Source: Rhodobacteraceae bacterium F11138 (lineage in GTDB: Bacteria; Pseudomonadota; Alphaproteobacteria; Rhodobacterales; Rhodobacteraceae). From it: DNA of 64,000 nt. The notes under the pieces were generated by a model, which was not told the origin of the DNA, ran no database searches, and saw nothing but the letters and a program-made list of their open reading frames with translations. The stretch's first letter is position 1; each line of letters begins with the position of its first letter. The translations under genes were made by a program, and so were the position numbers. The stretch spans positions 214,256 through 278,255 of the forward strand of contig JAEKDP010000005.1 of the NCBI GenBank assembly GCA_016521575.1, in the 5' to 3' direction. Below, piece after piece: positions 1 through 9,250 of the stretch.

Positions 1-914
1 TCGGCTTCGGCCCAGGCGTCGCGCGACGACGTGGCCAGTGCGACCTGAAATACCGGAACACCGGTGGCGTCCAAAGGAGAGGTGCCGCTGTCGCCCTTGC
101 CTGAAAACGCGGTGGCGTTGACAATGGCGGCTGGGGTCAATGCTGCGATCTGGCGGGCCAGCCAATCCGCGGCGTCAGGCGCTTTCAGCGATGGTGCAAA
201 CAACGCGGCAACGTCAAAGCCTCGGGCGCGGAACGCTGTGAACAATGCGTCAATGGGGGCAAGGTCGGCGGCGGTCAGATAGGCACGGTAAAACGTGATC
301 AGAATGCGGGGCCGGGTGTTTTCGGTGAACACGGTCGCCGGGCAGGTGACGCCATGCTCAGGGGTCCAGGCCCCGACCTGCGGCAGCGTCTTGGCGCCGC
401 GCACGGGACCGGCATAAAGCCCCGCCGCCAGCGCCATTTGCGCCAGCGCCGCCTGTGCGGCGACCGTGCCGCCGGTGTCGCAGAGATGCGCCAGCCGTTG
501 CAACGCCGAGCGCGGCAGGGTCGAATAAGCGTCCAGCCGCGTATCGGGCCGGCCGTCCGCGGGCAACACCGCCACCGCCAGCCCGTTTTGCGCCGCCAGC
601 GCCTGAATTTGCTGCAAACCATAGGCCCAGTAGGACACGCCACCGATCAGGCGGATCAGGATGCCCTTGGCTCCGGCCAGCGTCTGTTCGACATAGGTGT
701 CGACCGACAGCGGATGCTTCAGCGCCGCAAGATTGGCCAGCCGCAGGGTGGGCATTCGCCCATCCGGGCCGCCGCCGCGATGCCAGCCTGCCGCGAACGC
801 GCCAAGATCGCTGTCCGAGAACGACAACACCACCAGATCCGCCGGGCTTTGGCCCAGGTCGGTGGGGGTTTCCGTTTCTTCAAGCCCATGGCTTTCGCGA
901 AAGACGACATGCAT
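1..914 (-). CDS. cobN: Cobaltochelatase subunit CobN, N-terminal part (runs off the window)
   Basis: This is the first ~304 residues of the large subunit of aerobic cobaltochelatase, which inserts Co(II) into hydrogenobyrinic acid a,c-diamide with CobS and CobT. The frame starts at ATG 914 (MHVVFRESHGLEET) and stays open to the window edge, so the C-terminal three quarters are missing. CobN proteins are normally well over 1000 residues. The seen part matches the CobN N-terminal domain, including GVSYWAYGLQQIQALAA and ILITFYRAYL. The gene follows cobW after 15 bases, with an AAGG element upstream of the ATG, and belongs to the B12-riboswitch operon. The assignment rests on recognised family wording and cobW context. 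Confidence 0.9.
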   Translation of the reverse strand, partial: MHVVFRESHGLEETETPTDLGQSPADLVVLSFSDSDLGAFAAGWHRGGGPDGRMPTLRLANLAALKHPLSVDTYVEQTLAGAKGILIRLIGGVSYWAYGLQQIQALAAQNGLAVAVLPADGRPDTRLDAYSTLPRSALQRLAHLCDTGGTVAAQAALAQMALAAGLYAGPVRGAKTLPQVGAWTPEHGVTCPATVFTENTRPRILITFYRAYLTAADLAPIDALFTAFRARGFDVAALFAPSLKAPDAADWLARQIAALTPAAIVNATAFSGKGDSGTSPLDATGVPVFQVALATSSRDAWAEA

Positions 915-929
915 CGGCGGCGGGCCTTG

Positions 930-1985
930 CTATTCGGCGGCCTGGGGCGCGCCGGTCAGGACATCCCGGATCGCGGCGGCGTCGATGTCGTCATGCTCGG
1001 CGATGACCACCAACCGGCTGCGCCGGGACTCGTCGGGTTTCCACGGGCGGTCGTATTGATGCCGCACGCGCGCGCCGACCGCTTGTACCAGCAGGCGCAT
1101 GGGTTTGCCGGTCACCGCGGCATAGCCCTTGACGCGCAGGATGTTGTGCGAGTTTGCCAGATGCTCGATCCTAGCCACCAGGTCGGCGGGGTCGGATTGT
1201 TCGGGCAGTTCGATCACCACGCTTTCGAAATCGTCGTGTTCGTGCTCCTCGACCCCGTCGTGATGGCTGGGGCGGGCATCCATATCGTCTTCGGCGGCGG
1301 CCTCCAGCCCCAGGATCACGCGGGCATCGACCACGCCTTCGGCCACTTCGACCACGGGCAGGGGCCGTGGCGCTTCGGCGGCGATGATCTCGCGCGCACG
1401 GGCCACGCCTTCGGGTCCGGCGAGGTCGGGTTTGGTCAGCAGGATGATGTCGGCGCAGCTGATCTGATCCTCGAACACTTCGGACAGGGGCGTTTCATGG
1501 TCCAGGCTGTCATCGGCGGCGCGTTGCGCGTCGACCCGCGCCACATCGGGCGCGAACCGGCCGGCGGCGACGGCTTCGGCATCGGCCAATGCGATCACGC
1601 CATCAACGGTGATGCGGCTGCGGATGTCCGGCCAGTCAAACGCCTTGAGCAGCGGCTTGGGCAGCGCCAGCCCCGAGGTTTCGATCAGGATATGATCCGG
1701 GCGCGGATCGAGCGCCATCAAGGCTTCGATGGTCGGGATGAAATCATCGGCCACGGTGCAGCAGATACAGCCGTTGGCCAGTTCCAGGATGTTCTCGGCC
1801 GGGCAATCGGGAATGGCGCAGGATTTCAGGATCTCGCCATCCACACCCACATCGCCAAATTCGTTGACGATGACGGCCAGGCGCTTGCCCTGGGGTTCGG
1901 TCATCAGGTGACGCACCAGCGTGGTCTTGCCAGAGCCGAGAAAGCCGGTGATCACGGTGACGGGAAGTTTGGACAGGTCGGACAT
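930..1985 (-). CDS. cobW: Cobalamin biosynthesis protein CobW, G3E-family metal chaperone GTPase
   Basis: A 351-residue P-loop GTPase of the CobW/COG0523 family, thought to deliver cobalt to cobaltochelatase. Walker A is TGFLGSGKTT at residues 13-22, and the metal-binding CxCC motif appears as NGCICC. A histidine/acid-rich stretch (HHDGVEEHEHDD) lies before the C-terminal CobW domain. An in-frame start 33 bases upstream exists, but ATG 1985 has a GGAGA Shine-Dalgarno and puts the P-loop at the usual position. Its start lies one base past the stop of the DUF1636 gene and cobN follows closely, so the three are very likely one operon. Confidence 0.95.
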   Translation of the reverse strand: MSDLSKLPVTVITGFLGSGKTTLVRHLMTEPQGKRLAVIVNEFGDVGVDGEILKSCAIPDCPAENILELANGCICCTVADDFIPTIEALMALDPRPDHILIETSGLALPKPLLKAFDWPDIRSRITVDGVIALADAEAVAAGRFAPDVARVDAQRAADDSLDHETPLSEVFEDQISCADIILLTKPDLAGPEGVARAREIIAAEAPRPLPVVEVAEGVVDARVILGLEAAAEDDMDARPSHHDGVEEHEHDDFESVVIELPEQSDPADLVARIEHLANSHNILRVKGYAAVTGKPMRLLVQAVGARVRHQYDRPWKPDESRRSRLVVIAEHDDIDAAAIRDVLTGAPQAAE

Positions 1986-1986
1986 T

Positions 1987-2388
1987 CTACAGGTCTCCAA
2001 TCGGGGGGATGCGGGCAATACAGTTCTTGCGGAAATGGACCGGGCGGTCGCGCCAGGGCACCAGACCGTCGGCGGTGGCGTGATAGCGGGACGCGACGTC
2101 CAGGATCATATCCGCGTCCTGGGTTTCATCGAAATTTCCATAGACATAGGTCCAGCGCCCGGCGCCGCCCCGCAGCACGATCGAACAGCCCTGGTCGCAA
2201 TTGGACAGGCATTCGACCGGGCGCAGCGAGACCCCCGGCGGAATGTCGCCACTGTTCAGCGCGTCGTAGAGCAGGGCGCCGGGACGCGGGCCTTCGGTGT
2301 CGGTCGGCTGGCCTTTGCGGCAGGTCATGCAGACCAGCAACTCGACGGGCGCGGTCTGGGGTGCGATCTGGGGCGGGGTTTGGCTCAT
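1987..2388 (-). CDS. DUF1636 family cysteine-rich metal-binding protein
   Basis: A 133-residue protein with a five-cysteine pattern: VCMTC near the N-terminus, then ECLSNC and GC about 50 residues later. This resembles the thioredoxin-like [2Fe-2S] ferredoxin fold suggested for DUF1636. The start at 2388 (MSQTPPQ) has AAGGGAAAG just upstream. A longer in-frame reading to 2538 would run into the riboswitch and is rejected. It is the first gene after the cobalamin riboswitch and directly precedes cobW, so a role in cobalt handling or cobalamin synthesis is likely, but the biochemical function is not established. Confidence 0.85.
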   Translation of the reverse strand: MSQTPPQIAPQTAPVELLVCMTCRKGQPTDTEGPRPGALLYDALNSGDIPPGVSLRPVECLSNCDQGCSIVLRGGAGRWTYVYGNFDETQDADMILDVASRYHATADGLVPWRDRPVHFRKNCIARIPPIGDL

Positions 2389-2481
2389 CCGGTCTTTCCC
2401 TTGTCGGCAGGCGGGGAAATTGCGGGCAAAGCCGTGGCCGGGCCCGTTCCCGAGACACCCCGCCCGGTTTACGTCACGTTT

Positions 2482-2648
2482 TGCTGGCAGGTCTCCCGGC
2501 TTGCGGATGTCAGAAAGCGGGGGCTTTCTGGCGGGCATCCCGCCTTCCCGACCTGTGGGTCAGTGGCTTGGGTGTCCTCTCCGGTCACGGTCGCGGGGGC
2601 GGCTGCGTCGTGCATTCCCTTTTCATCTGCGTATTGCAGAAACCAGCA
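2482..2648 (-). ncRNA. Cobalamin (adenosylcobalamin) riboswitch
   Basis: On the minus strand the B12 box reads AGCCGGGAGACCTGCC. It is preceded by the conserved GCCACTG element and by GATGAAAAGGGAATG near the 5' end. The outer P1 stem pairs TGCTGG (2643-2648) with CCAGCA (2482-2487). The element ends about 95 bases before the DUF1636 start, so it should turn the DUF1636-cobW-cobN operon off when cobalamin is plentiful. A short GC-rich region between aptamer and gene could hold the expression platform, but no clear terminator with a T-run was seen. Confidence 0.93.
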
Positions 2649-2722
2649 CTTGGCGGAATGGGCCAAGCGATAGGGGCTTGTCAAGCACAAGCGGTCCCCT
2701 CCGCGCGGTTCGCGAAATCAAA

Positions 2723-2744
2723 CAGGCCGCCCATGGGCGGCCTG
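2723..2744 (-). terminator. Rho-independent terminator of the pyrophosphatase gene
   Basis: A perfect 22-base palindrome (CAGGCCGCCC and its complement) lies 25 bases after the ppaC stop. On the minus strand it is followed by TTTGATTT. This is a strong GC stem with a short T-rich tail. Confidence 0.75.
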
Positions 2745-2768
2745 TAGCGTGCAGAAATGCGGTGAAGA

Positions 2769-3689
2769 TCAGAGTTTGAGATTCGGGATGATCTGTTTTT
2801 TGCGGCTGACCACGCCGGGCAGCACGATCGTGTCGCCATCGGCCCGGGCATCGAAACTGTTGGCGGCGACGGATTTCACCAGATCGTTGGGCACCAGCAG
2901 GGTCGCTTGTTCGTTCAGAATGTCCACCACGAAGAGCAGCACCTGATCGACGCCATCTTCGGCAGCCACCGACACCATGGTCTCCATCAGGCCGGCCTTG
3001 CGGTCCAGAACCGTGGCGGGAGAGGTGGTTTCCAGCACCGACACCCGGAACTTCGTGCCTTCGACCTCGTATTCCTTGCTGTCCATGCGCAGCAGATCCG
3101 CGTCCGAGAACGAAGAGACATCGGATTTTGCCGCAAACATCTCGGCTGCGTAATCCGGGATCGAGATGCCCAGATCGTCGGCCAGCCCTTGTGCGACGGC
3201 CTTGTCATGGTCGGTGGTGGTCGGGCTGCGGAATTCCAGCGTATCCGACAGGATGCAGGTCAATGCGGTGGCCTTGGCCCATTCCGGCATCCTGGCGGCG
3301 TCCTCACCCATCAGGTCAACCATGATCGTCGCGGTGCAGGCCAGCGGGCGGATGGTAATGTCGATCGGCCCTTTGGTTTCCAGCCCGCCGACCAGCTTGT
3401 GGTGGTCGATGATCGCCTGGATACCGGCATTGTTGATGTTGGCGGGCAGTTCGGCCGGGTTGTTGGTGTCCACGATCACGACAGGCGCGTCGTCGGCCAC
3501 ATCTTCGATGATTTCCGGCTTGGCCAGATCCCAGCGTTGCAGCAGGAACGCGGCCTCGGTGTTGGGTTCGCCCAGCAGCACGGGTTTGGCGGGGGTGCCC
3601 TTGATCTCGTTCAGGTACCAGGCCCAGAGAATGGGCGAGCCGGTGCTGTCGGTGTCGGGGGATTTGTGGCCGAAAACCTGGATGGTCAT
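2769..3689 (-). CDS. ppaC: Manganese-dependent inorganic pyrophosphatase (family II)
   Basis: A 306-residue cytosolic enzyme that hydrolyses pyrophosphate to phosphate. It has the DHH-family signatures: FGHKSPDTDS at residues 6-15, VDTNNPAELP, and IIDHHKL, followed by the C-terminal DHHA2 domain with SRKKQ near the end. Length matches the family (about 305-310). An open frame extends 82 codons upstream, but MTIQVFGHKSPDTDS is the family N-terminus, so ATG 3689 is chosen. It is monocistronic, divergent from the sulfotransferase, and ends at a clear terminator. Confidence 0.95.
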   Translation of the reverse strand: MTIQVFGHKSPDTDSTGSPILWAWYLNEIKGTPAKPVLLGEPNTEAAFLLQRWDLAKPEIIEDVADDAPVVIVDTNNPAELPANINNAGIQAIIDHHKLVGGLETKGPIDITIRPLACTATIMVDLMGEDAARMPEWAKATALTCILSDTLEFRSPTTTDHDKAVAQGLADDLGISIPDYAAEMFAAKSDVSSFSDADLLRMDSKEYEVEGTKFRVSVLETTSPATVLDRKAGLMETMVSVAAEDGVDQVLLFVVDILNEQATLLVPNDLVKSVAANSFDARADGDTIVLPGVVSRKKQIIPNLKL

Positions 3690-3873
3690 GAATCGTGTCC
3701 TGTTCAGAAAAGAATGGGTTGCGCGCCTTATAGAAATGCGCCCTGCGAATGTCACCCGTTGTTGTCCGCGCTGCGACCGTTGGTCTGAAATCGCGGTCCG
3801 GGCGTGGATTTGACTTTTCGGCGGGGCGCTGGTCAAACGGTGAAACGCCGTCACTTGCCGGATCGCTCTGCCG

Positions 3874-4521
3874 ATGATTTCCCATCCCCGTGAAACGCTG
3901 TTCGTGCATATCCCCAAAACCGGCGGGCAAAGCATCGAGACCGTGTTTCTGCAGGATCTGGGGCTGACATGGCAGGACCGGGGCGCATTGTGCCTGGGTC
4001 ACAATGACGACCGGTCGCGGGGGCCGGAAAAGCTGGCGCATCTGTATGCGTCGGAATATGTGGCATTGGGGCATATCGATGCCAAACGGTTCGCGCGCTA
4101 CTACAAGTTCGCAGTGGTCCGGCACCCTTACACGCGGGCGTTGTCCGAGTACCGGTATCGCGCCGGCGCGCTCGCGCGGCGGGGGCAGGGGCGGGGGCAG
4201 GGGCACGAATTGCCGGATCTGACTCGCTTTCTGAACGCGGATATCAGCGATGACTATAGCGATCTGTCCCGCCATCTGGTGCCGCAGCTGCGTTATGTGC
4301 AGGATGCGCAAGGCCGGGTTCTGGTGGATCGGGTGCTGCGGTTCGAAGACTTGTCCCGGCAGATCGCACCGGTTCTGTTGCGGATCTTCGGAGGCGCGCG
4401 CGCCTTGCCGCATCGCAACAAATCCCCACGCTTGCCGCAGGTGGCACTGACGCCGGACCAGAAGAAGCGGATATTCCATCGGTATCGAGCCGATTTCGAG
4501 GCGTTCGGATATGCCCCCTGA
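3874..4521 (+). CDS. Sulfotransferase family 2-like protein
   Basis: A 215-residue protein of the PAPS-dependent sulfotransferase fold. The 5'-phosphosulfate-binding loop is visible as HIPKTGGQS at residues 12-20, and the 3'-phosphate-binding motif as VVRHPYTRALSEYRYR in the middle. Its substrate cannot be told; relatives modify glycans or other cell-surface molecules. No good Shine-Dalgarno precedes ATG 3874, so the exact start is less certain than the identity. Its end overlaps the DUF2161 gene by 11 bases, suggesting co-transcription. PAPS could come from the fused sat-cysC gene at 15748-17463. Confidence 0.85.
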   Translation: MISHPRETLFVHIPKTGGQSIETVFLQDLGLTWQDRGALCLGHNDDRSRGPEKLAHLYASEYVALGHIDAKRFARYYKFAVVRHPYTRALSEYRYRAGALARRGQGRGQGHELPDLTRFLNADISDDYSDLSRHLVPQLRYVQDAQGRVLVDRVLRFEDLSRQIAPVLLRIFGGARALPHRNKSPRLPQVALTPDQKKRIFHRYRADFEAFGYAP

Positions 4522-5242
4522 GCAAACCCCGCGCGAGCAACATCTTTACCCGCCGGTCAAGCGGCTTCTGGAACGGCAAGGCTATGAGGTAAAAGGCGAG
4601 GTCGGCGCGGCCGACGTGGTGGCGCGCCGCGGGGATGAGCCTCCCGTCATCGTTGAATTGAAATTGCGGTTCTCGCTGACCTTGTTTCATCAGGCAATTG
4701 CGCGGCTGGCGATCACGGATCTGGTTTATGTCGCTGTCCCGCGACCGGGGGGGCGCACAGCCCGACGCGCGCTCAAGGACAACCTGGCCCTGTGTCGCCG
4801 GCTGGGGCTGGGTCTGATCACGGTGCGCCGCGATGGCCGGGCCGAGGTCCACTGTGATCCGGGTCCCTATGCGCCCCGGAAATCGGCCAAACGACAGGCC
4901 CGGCTTCTGCGGGCGTTCGACCGTTTGCAGGGGGACCCGAACGCGGGCGGCGCGACACGCCACGGGATCGTCACCGGGTATCGGCAGGACGCGTTGCGAT
5001 GTGCCGCGTATCTGGCCGAGCAGGGACCATGCAAGGGTGCGGTCGTGGCACAGGCGGTGCAGGTGCCCCATGCGACGCGGATCATGGCCGATAATCACTA
5101 TGGTTGGTTCCAGCGGGTCTCACGCGGAGTATACGCCCTGAGCGGGGCTGGTTCAGAAGGGTTGAAACATTGGGCTTATAGCTGGGAACAGCAGGCGAGC
5201 GCCGGTGCAATAGCGGTGGATGAGTCGCCGAATCAGCCCTGA
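4511..5242 (+). CDS. DUF2161 domain protein, PD-(D/E)XK nuclease-like
   Basis: A 243-residue protein whose first half has the layout of a PD-(D/E)XK nuclease core: EVGAADVVARRGDEPP then VIVELKL, with the D...ExK triad. The second half (HGIVTGYRQDALRCAAYL, VSRGVYALSGAG) looks like a winged-helix-type region, which fits the DUF2161 family common in Rhodobacteraceae. No substrate is known. The start codon lies within the last codons of the sulfotransferase gene. A bulged inverted repeat at about 5243-5264 follows the stop but is too weak to call as a terminator. Confidence 0.8.
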   Translation: MPPEQTPREQHLYPPVKRLLERQGYEVKGEVGAADVVARRGDEPPVIVELKLRFSLTLFHQAIARLAITDLVYVAVPRPGGRTARRALKDNLALCRRLGLGLITVRRDGRAEVHCDPGPYAPRKSAKRQARLLRAFDRLQGDPNAGGATRHGIVTGYRQDALRCAAYLAEQGPCKGAVVAQAVQVPHATRIMADNHYGWFQRVSRGVYALSGAGSEGLKHWAYSWEQQASAGAIAVDESPNQP

Positions 5243-5500
5243 AATCGGGGTGAAAACACCGATTGATTCGCTTTGATGCTAATCGAACGGCTTAGGGGAA
5301 TCCCGTAATTCAACCTGAGGGGGGTAAGCGACTTTTCGCCTATCAAGGTCAGATTGTATTTTGCGGGTTATTGCCGGTTTTCAGCAAAATTCATTAGATT
5401 TGCGCGGATTTTTGCCTACACTCATGGTGTCTGCAAGTTAATCAGTACCGCCGTTTCTTGTTTTCGTGTTGCTCCGTCGGAGCTGTTTAGGAGGCCTACA
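5243..5500. other. Intergenic, AT-richer stretch upstream of a possible small gene
   Basis: About 260 bases with no convincing gene. Base composition is visibly more AT-rich than the flanking genes, with runs such as TTTTGCGGGTT and GGATTTTTGCC. It may hold the promoter of the small gene that starts at 5501, but no clear -35/-10 pair could be settled by eye. Confidence 0.4.
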
Positions 5501-5764
5501 ATGTACGACATTGCATACCTCTTGGTTCTGTTACCGGGCGCGTGTATTTTCAGCGCGACCCTGTACGGTTTGTTTTTTCGTCCCGCAGGCATTTTTTTCG
5601 GATCCTACAATAGCGGTTTGCGCGCGATCTCTGCTCCGAGTGCCGAGGCGTTTTCCCGCTTGTCTATTTCGACACCCGCCAGTGGTTTGAGTACGGCATT
5701 TGTCGTGTCGGCCTGCGGTCGGTTTGGATCCCTTTTCAGAGGCCATGTGTCACCAATTCGATGA
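5501..5764 (+). CDS. Possible small membrane protein, function unknown
   Basis: An 87-residue frame starting at ATG 5501. TTTAGGAGG is placed ideally (about 7 bases upstream), one of the best ribosome-binding sites in the window. Residues 2-25 form one hydrophobic segment (MYDIAYLLVLLPGACIFSAT), and the rest is Ser/Ala/Gly-rich with a basic tail. A terminator-like hairpin follows 35 bases after the stop. Base composition and codon use differ from neighbouring genes, which could mean transfer or a chance frame. I do not recognise the family. The frame is open further upstream to 5354, but without a ribosome-binding site. Confidence 0.4.
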   Translation: MYDIAYLLVLLPGACIFSATLYGLFFRPAGIFFGSYNSGLRAISAPSAEAFSRLSISTPASGLSTAFVVSACGRFGSLFRGHVSPIR

Positions 5765-5799
5765 CTCGGCGTGTTGCCTCGCTATTGTTCAAAATGGGT

Positions 5800-5831
5800 G
5801 CCGCCCCTGCTTGGAATTCAGCAGGGGCGGC
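5800..5831 (+). terminator. Terminator-like hairpin
   Basis: An 11-bp perfect stem (GCCGCCCCTGC with its complement) around a 10-base loop, followed by TTCCGTTTC. The T-run is weak. It lies just after the possible small gene and before the groESL promoter, consistent with closing that transcript. Confidence 0.5.
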
Positions 5832-6072
5832 TTCCGTTTCAGAAATCCGATATGTTTGGTTTCTTCGTTTCGGGATGTCTTTATCCGCCCGATGACGCGG
5901 CCCAGAGAAACGTGTCAGAAACCTGTTTGGTGGGCTCGATTCCATCCGTTGGATATGTAATGCCCATTGCGTGGGCGTGCTGTGTGAACGCTGACTCGCC
6001 GTCAAAATCGCCCCTGACAGGCACCTGGACGATCGCCCGGTTCGACCGGTGATTTTTTTGTTGCGTGGCCTG
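5832..6072. other. Intergenic, no gene seen
   Basis: This stretch between the hairpin and the groESL promoter has several short open frames in different phases. None has a ribosome-binding site or recognisable protein sequence. I see no repeat or RNA structure I can support. Confidence 0.4.
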
Positions 6073-6101
6073 TTGACTTGGGCGCGGGCTATCCCTAGCT
6101 A
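6073..6101 (+). promoter_or_regulatory. Candidate groESL promoter
   Basis: TTGACT at 6073-6078 and TAGCTA at 6096-6101 are separated by 17 bases and sit just upstream of the CIRCE repeat. The overlapping CTTG (6077-6080) followed 17 bases later by GCTATG also resembles the alphaproteobacterial RpoH pattern. Vegetative and heat-shock initiation may therefore overlap here. Confidence 0.5.
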
Positions 6102-6108
6102 TGCCTCG

Positions 6109-6135
6109 TTATCACTCTCTCGGGGTGAGTGATAA
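6109..6135 (+). promoter_or_regulatory. CIRCE operator (HrcA site), variant
   Basis: A perfect 9-9-9 inverted repeat: TTATCACTC, nine bases, GAGTGATAA. The CIRCE consensus is TTAGCACTC-N9-GAGTGCTAA; here one base per arm is changed symmetrically, so dyad symmetry is kept. It lies in the groES leader about 60 bases before the start codon, the standard place for HrcA repression. hrcA itself is not in this window. Confidence 0.88.
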
Positions 6136-6193
6136 TACCCGTCACGGGAGCGGAGGACCCCGAAAGAACTTTGAGCGTTAAGGAGCTGCAAAG

Positions 6194-6505
6194 ATGGCAT
6201 TCAAACCACTTCATGACCGGGTGCTGGTGCGCCGCGTCGAAAGCGATGAAAAAACCGCTGGCGGGCTGATCATCCCCGATAGCGCCAAGGAAAAGCCCGC
6301 CGAGGGCATCGTTGTTGCCTGTGGTGAAGGCGCCCGCAAGGACAGCGGCGAACTGATCGAGATGGCTGTTGCGGACGGTGACAAGATCCTGTTCGGCAAA
6401 TGGTCCGGCACCGAAGTCACCGTCGACGGTGAAGAGCTGCTGATCATGAAAGAAAGCGACATTCTGGGGATCATCGAAGCGAGCGCAGCCGCCAAGGCGG
6501 CCTGA
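6194..6505 (+). CDS. groES: Co-chaperonin GroES
   Basis: A 103-residue co-chaperonin that caps the GroEL cage in the cytosol. The whole family sequence is present: [14 protein letters not shown] at the N-terminus, the mobile loop region [11 protein letters not shown], and the C-terminal [11 protein letters not shown]. It has an Ala-rich tail (SAAAKAA). AAGGAGCTG precedes the ATG. It is the first gene of the CIRCE-controlled groESL operon, 53 bases ahead of groEL. Confidence 0.98.
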   Translation: MAFKPLHDRVLVRRVESDEKTAGGLIIPDSAKEKPAEGIVVACGEGARKDSGELIEMAVADGDKILFGKWSGTEVTVDGEELLIMKESDILGIIEASAAAKAA

Positions 6506-6546
6506 AGACCTCGACCCGTCTGATCTCAACCCAACGAACGCACTAG

Positions 6547-8205
<1,659 letters not shown>

Positions 8206-8234
8206 GCCACCCGTTTGCGAACGGAACGATCTTG

Positions 8235-8262
8235 AAAGAGGGGCCTTCTGGCCCCTCTTTTT
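8235..8262 (+). terminator. groESL terminator
   Basis: A perfect 11-bp stem, AAAGAGGGGCC pairing with GGCCCCTCTTT around a TTCT loop, continues into a T-run. It starts 30 bases after the groEL stop. Confidence 0.92.
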
Positions 8263-8368
8263 CGTGAAATGGGGATGGTTGCGCCGCGACCCGCCCTGCG
8301 CCGGAACTTTCACGCCGGTTGACGCGATCTTGTATGTCCAAGCCGCATGATTGCGGATATGCGGCAGC

Positions 8369-9214
8369 ATGCGTCTGTTTCTTTTGACCTTTCTGACCAT
8401 GGCCGCCTTTGCGGCGAATTCGTTGCTGAACCGTGTTGCGGTGGACAGTGGTGGCATGGATCCGGCCAGTTTTGCGGCGCTGCGGGTGCTGGCAGGGGCC
8501 GTGGTTCTGGTCGGGCTGGTTTGGGCCAGGGGGCGAACCGTACCGCTGTGGCGGACGCGGCGCGTTGTCGGCGCGGGATCCCTGGCGGTGTACATGATCG
8601 GATTCTCGGCGGCCTATCTGACGCTGGATGCGGGGCTGGGGGCGCTGATCCTGTTTGGCATCGTGCAGATCACCATCTTTGCCCTGGCCACATTTCGGGG
8701 CATGCCACCGCGTCCGGGCCAGGTTTTCGGTTCGCTGATTGCTTTTGACGGGCTGGTCTGGGTGTTGTGGCCCACGGGCGACATACAGGCGGATCCGATG
8801 GGTATCCTGTTCATGGGCGCGGCGGGCGTCGGATGGGCGGTCTACACGTTGGCCGGGCGCAGCGAACCGGACGCGCTGGCCGGAACGGCGGCAAATTTCT
8901 GCATGGCTCTGCCTTGGGTCTTGCTTGTGTTTCTGTTTCTGGGACGCCCCGCGCCGGTTCAGCCGTCAGGTGTGATGCTGGCGATCATTTCGGGCGCGGT
9001 GACCTCGGGGTTGGGTTATGCGCTGTGGTATTCCATCGTCGGGCGATTTTCACCGGCGATGGTGGCGGTTGTGCAGTTGGCGGCCCCGGTTCTTGCCCTG
9101 ATCGGCGGTGTCGTGCTGCTGGACGAGACCGCGACGCTTCGCCTGGCTCTGGGGGCGGCGCTGGTGCTGGGCGGGATTGTATTGTCCGCGCCGCGTGGTG
9201 CTGTGGTCAAGTGA
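8369..9214 (+). CDS. EamA/DMT-superfamily transporter
   Basis: A 281-residue inner-membrane protein with about ten hydrophobic segments in two EamA repeats. The first begins MRLFLLTFLTMAAFAANSLL and the second at about residue 145 (MGILFMGAAGVGWAVYTLAG). These carriers export small metabolites; the substrate is unknown. I chose ATG 8369 over an upstream in-frame TTG at 8351 because it places the first helix at the N-terminus, although neither has a strong Shine-Dalgarno. It stands alone after the groESL terminator and 36 bases before the lipase gene. Confidence 0.88.
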   Translation: MRLFLLTFLTMAAFAANSLLNRVAVDSGGMDPASFAALRVLAGAVVLVGLVWARGRTVPLWRTRRVVGAGSLAVYMIGFSAAYLTLDAGLGALILFGIVQITIFALATFRGMPPRPGQVFGSLIAFDGLVWVLWPTGDIQADPMGILFMGAAGVGWAVYTLAGRSEPDALAGTAANFCMALPWVLLVFLFLGRPAPVQPSGVMLAIISGAVTSGLGYALWYSIVGRFSPAMVAVVQLAAPVLALIGGVVLLDETATLRLALGAALVLGGIVLSAPRGAVVK

Positions 9215-9250
9215 CTTCCCCTGGATGGGAAAGCGGCGTATCTGGCGGGC

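Noticed and set aside
354..2747. A 797-codon open frame on the plus strand across cobN, cobW and the B12 riboswitch
   Set aside because: It is antisense to clear cob genes and runs through a riboswitch. High-GC codon bias keeps opposite frames open; the protein is not recognisable.
5243..5264. Bulged inverted repeat after the DUF2161 gene as a terminator
   Set aside because: The stem has a two-base bulge and no proper T-run, so it is too weak to call.
5771..6052. Short open frames between 5765 and 6060 as further small genes
   Set aside because: None has a ribosome-binding site, family signature or consistent codon use.
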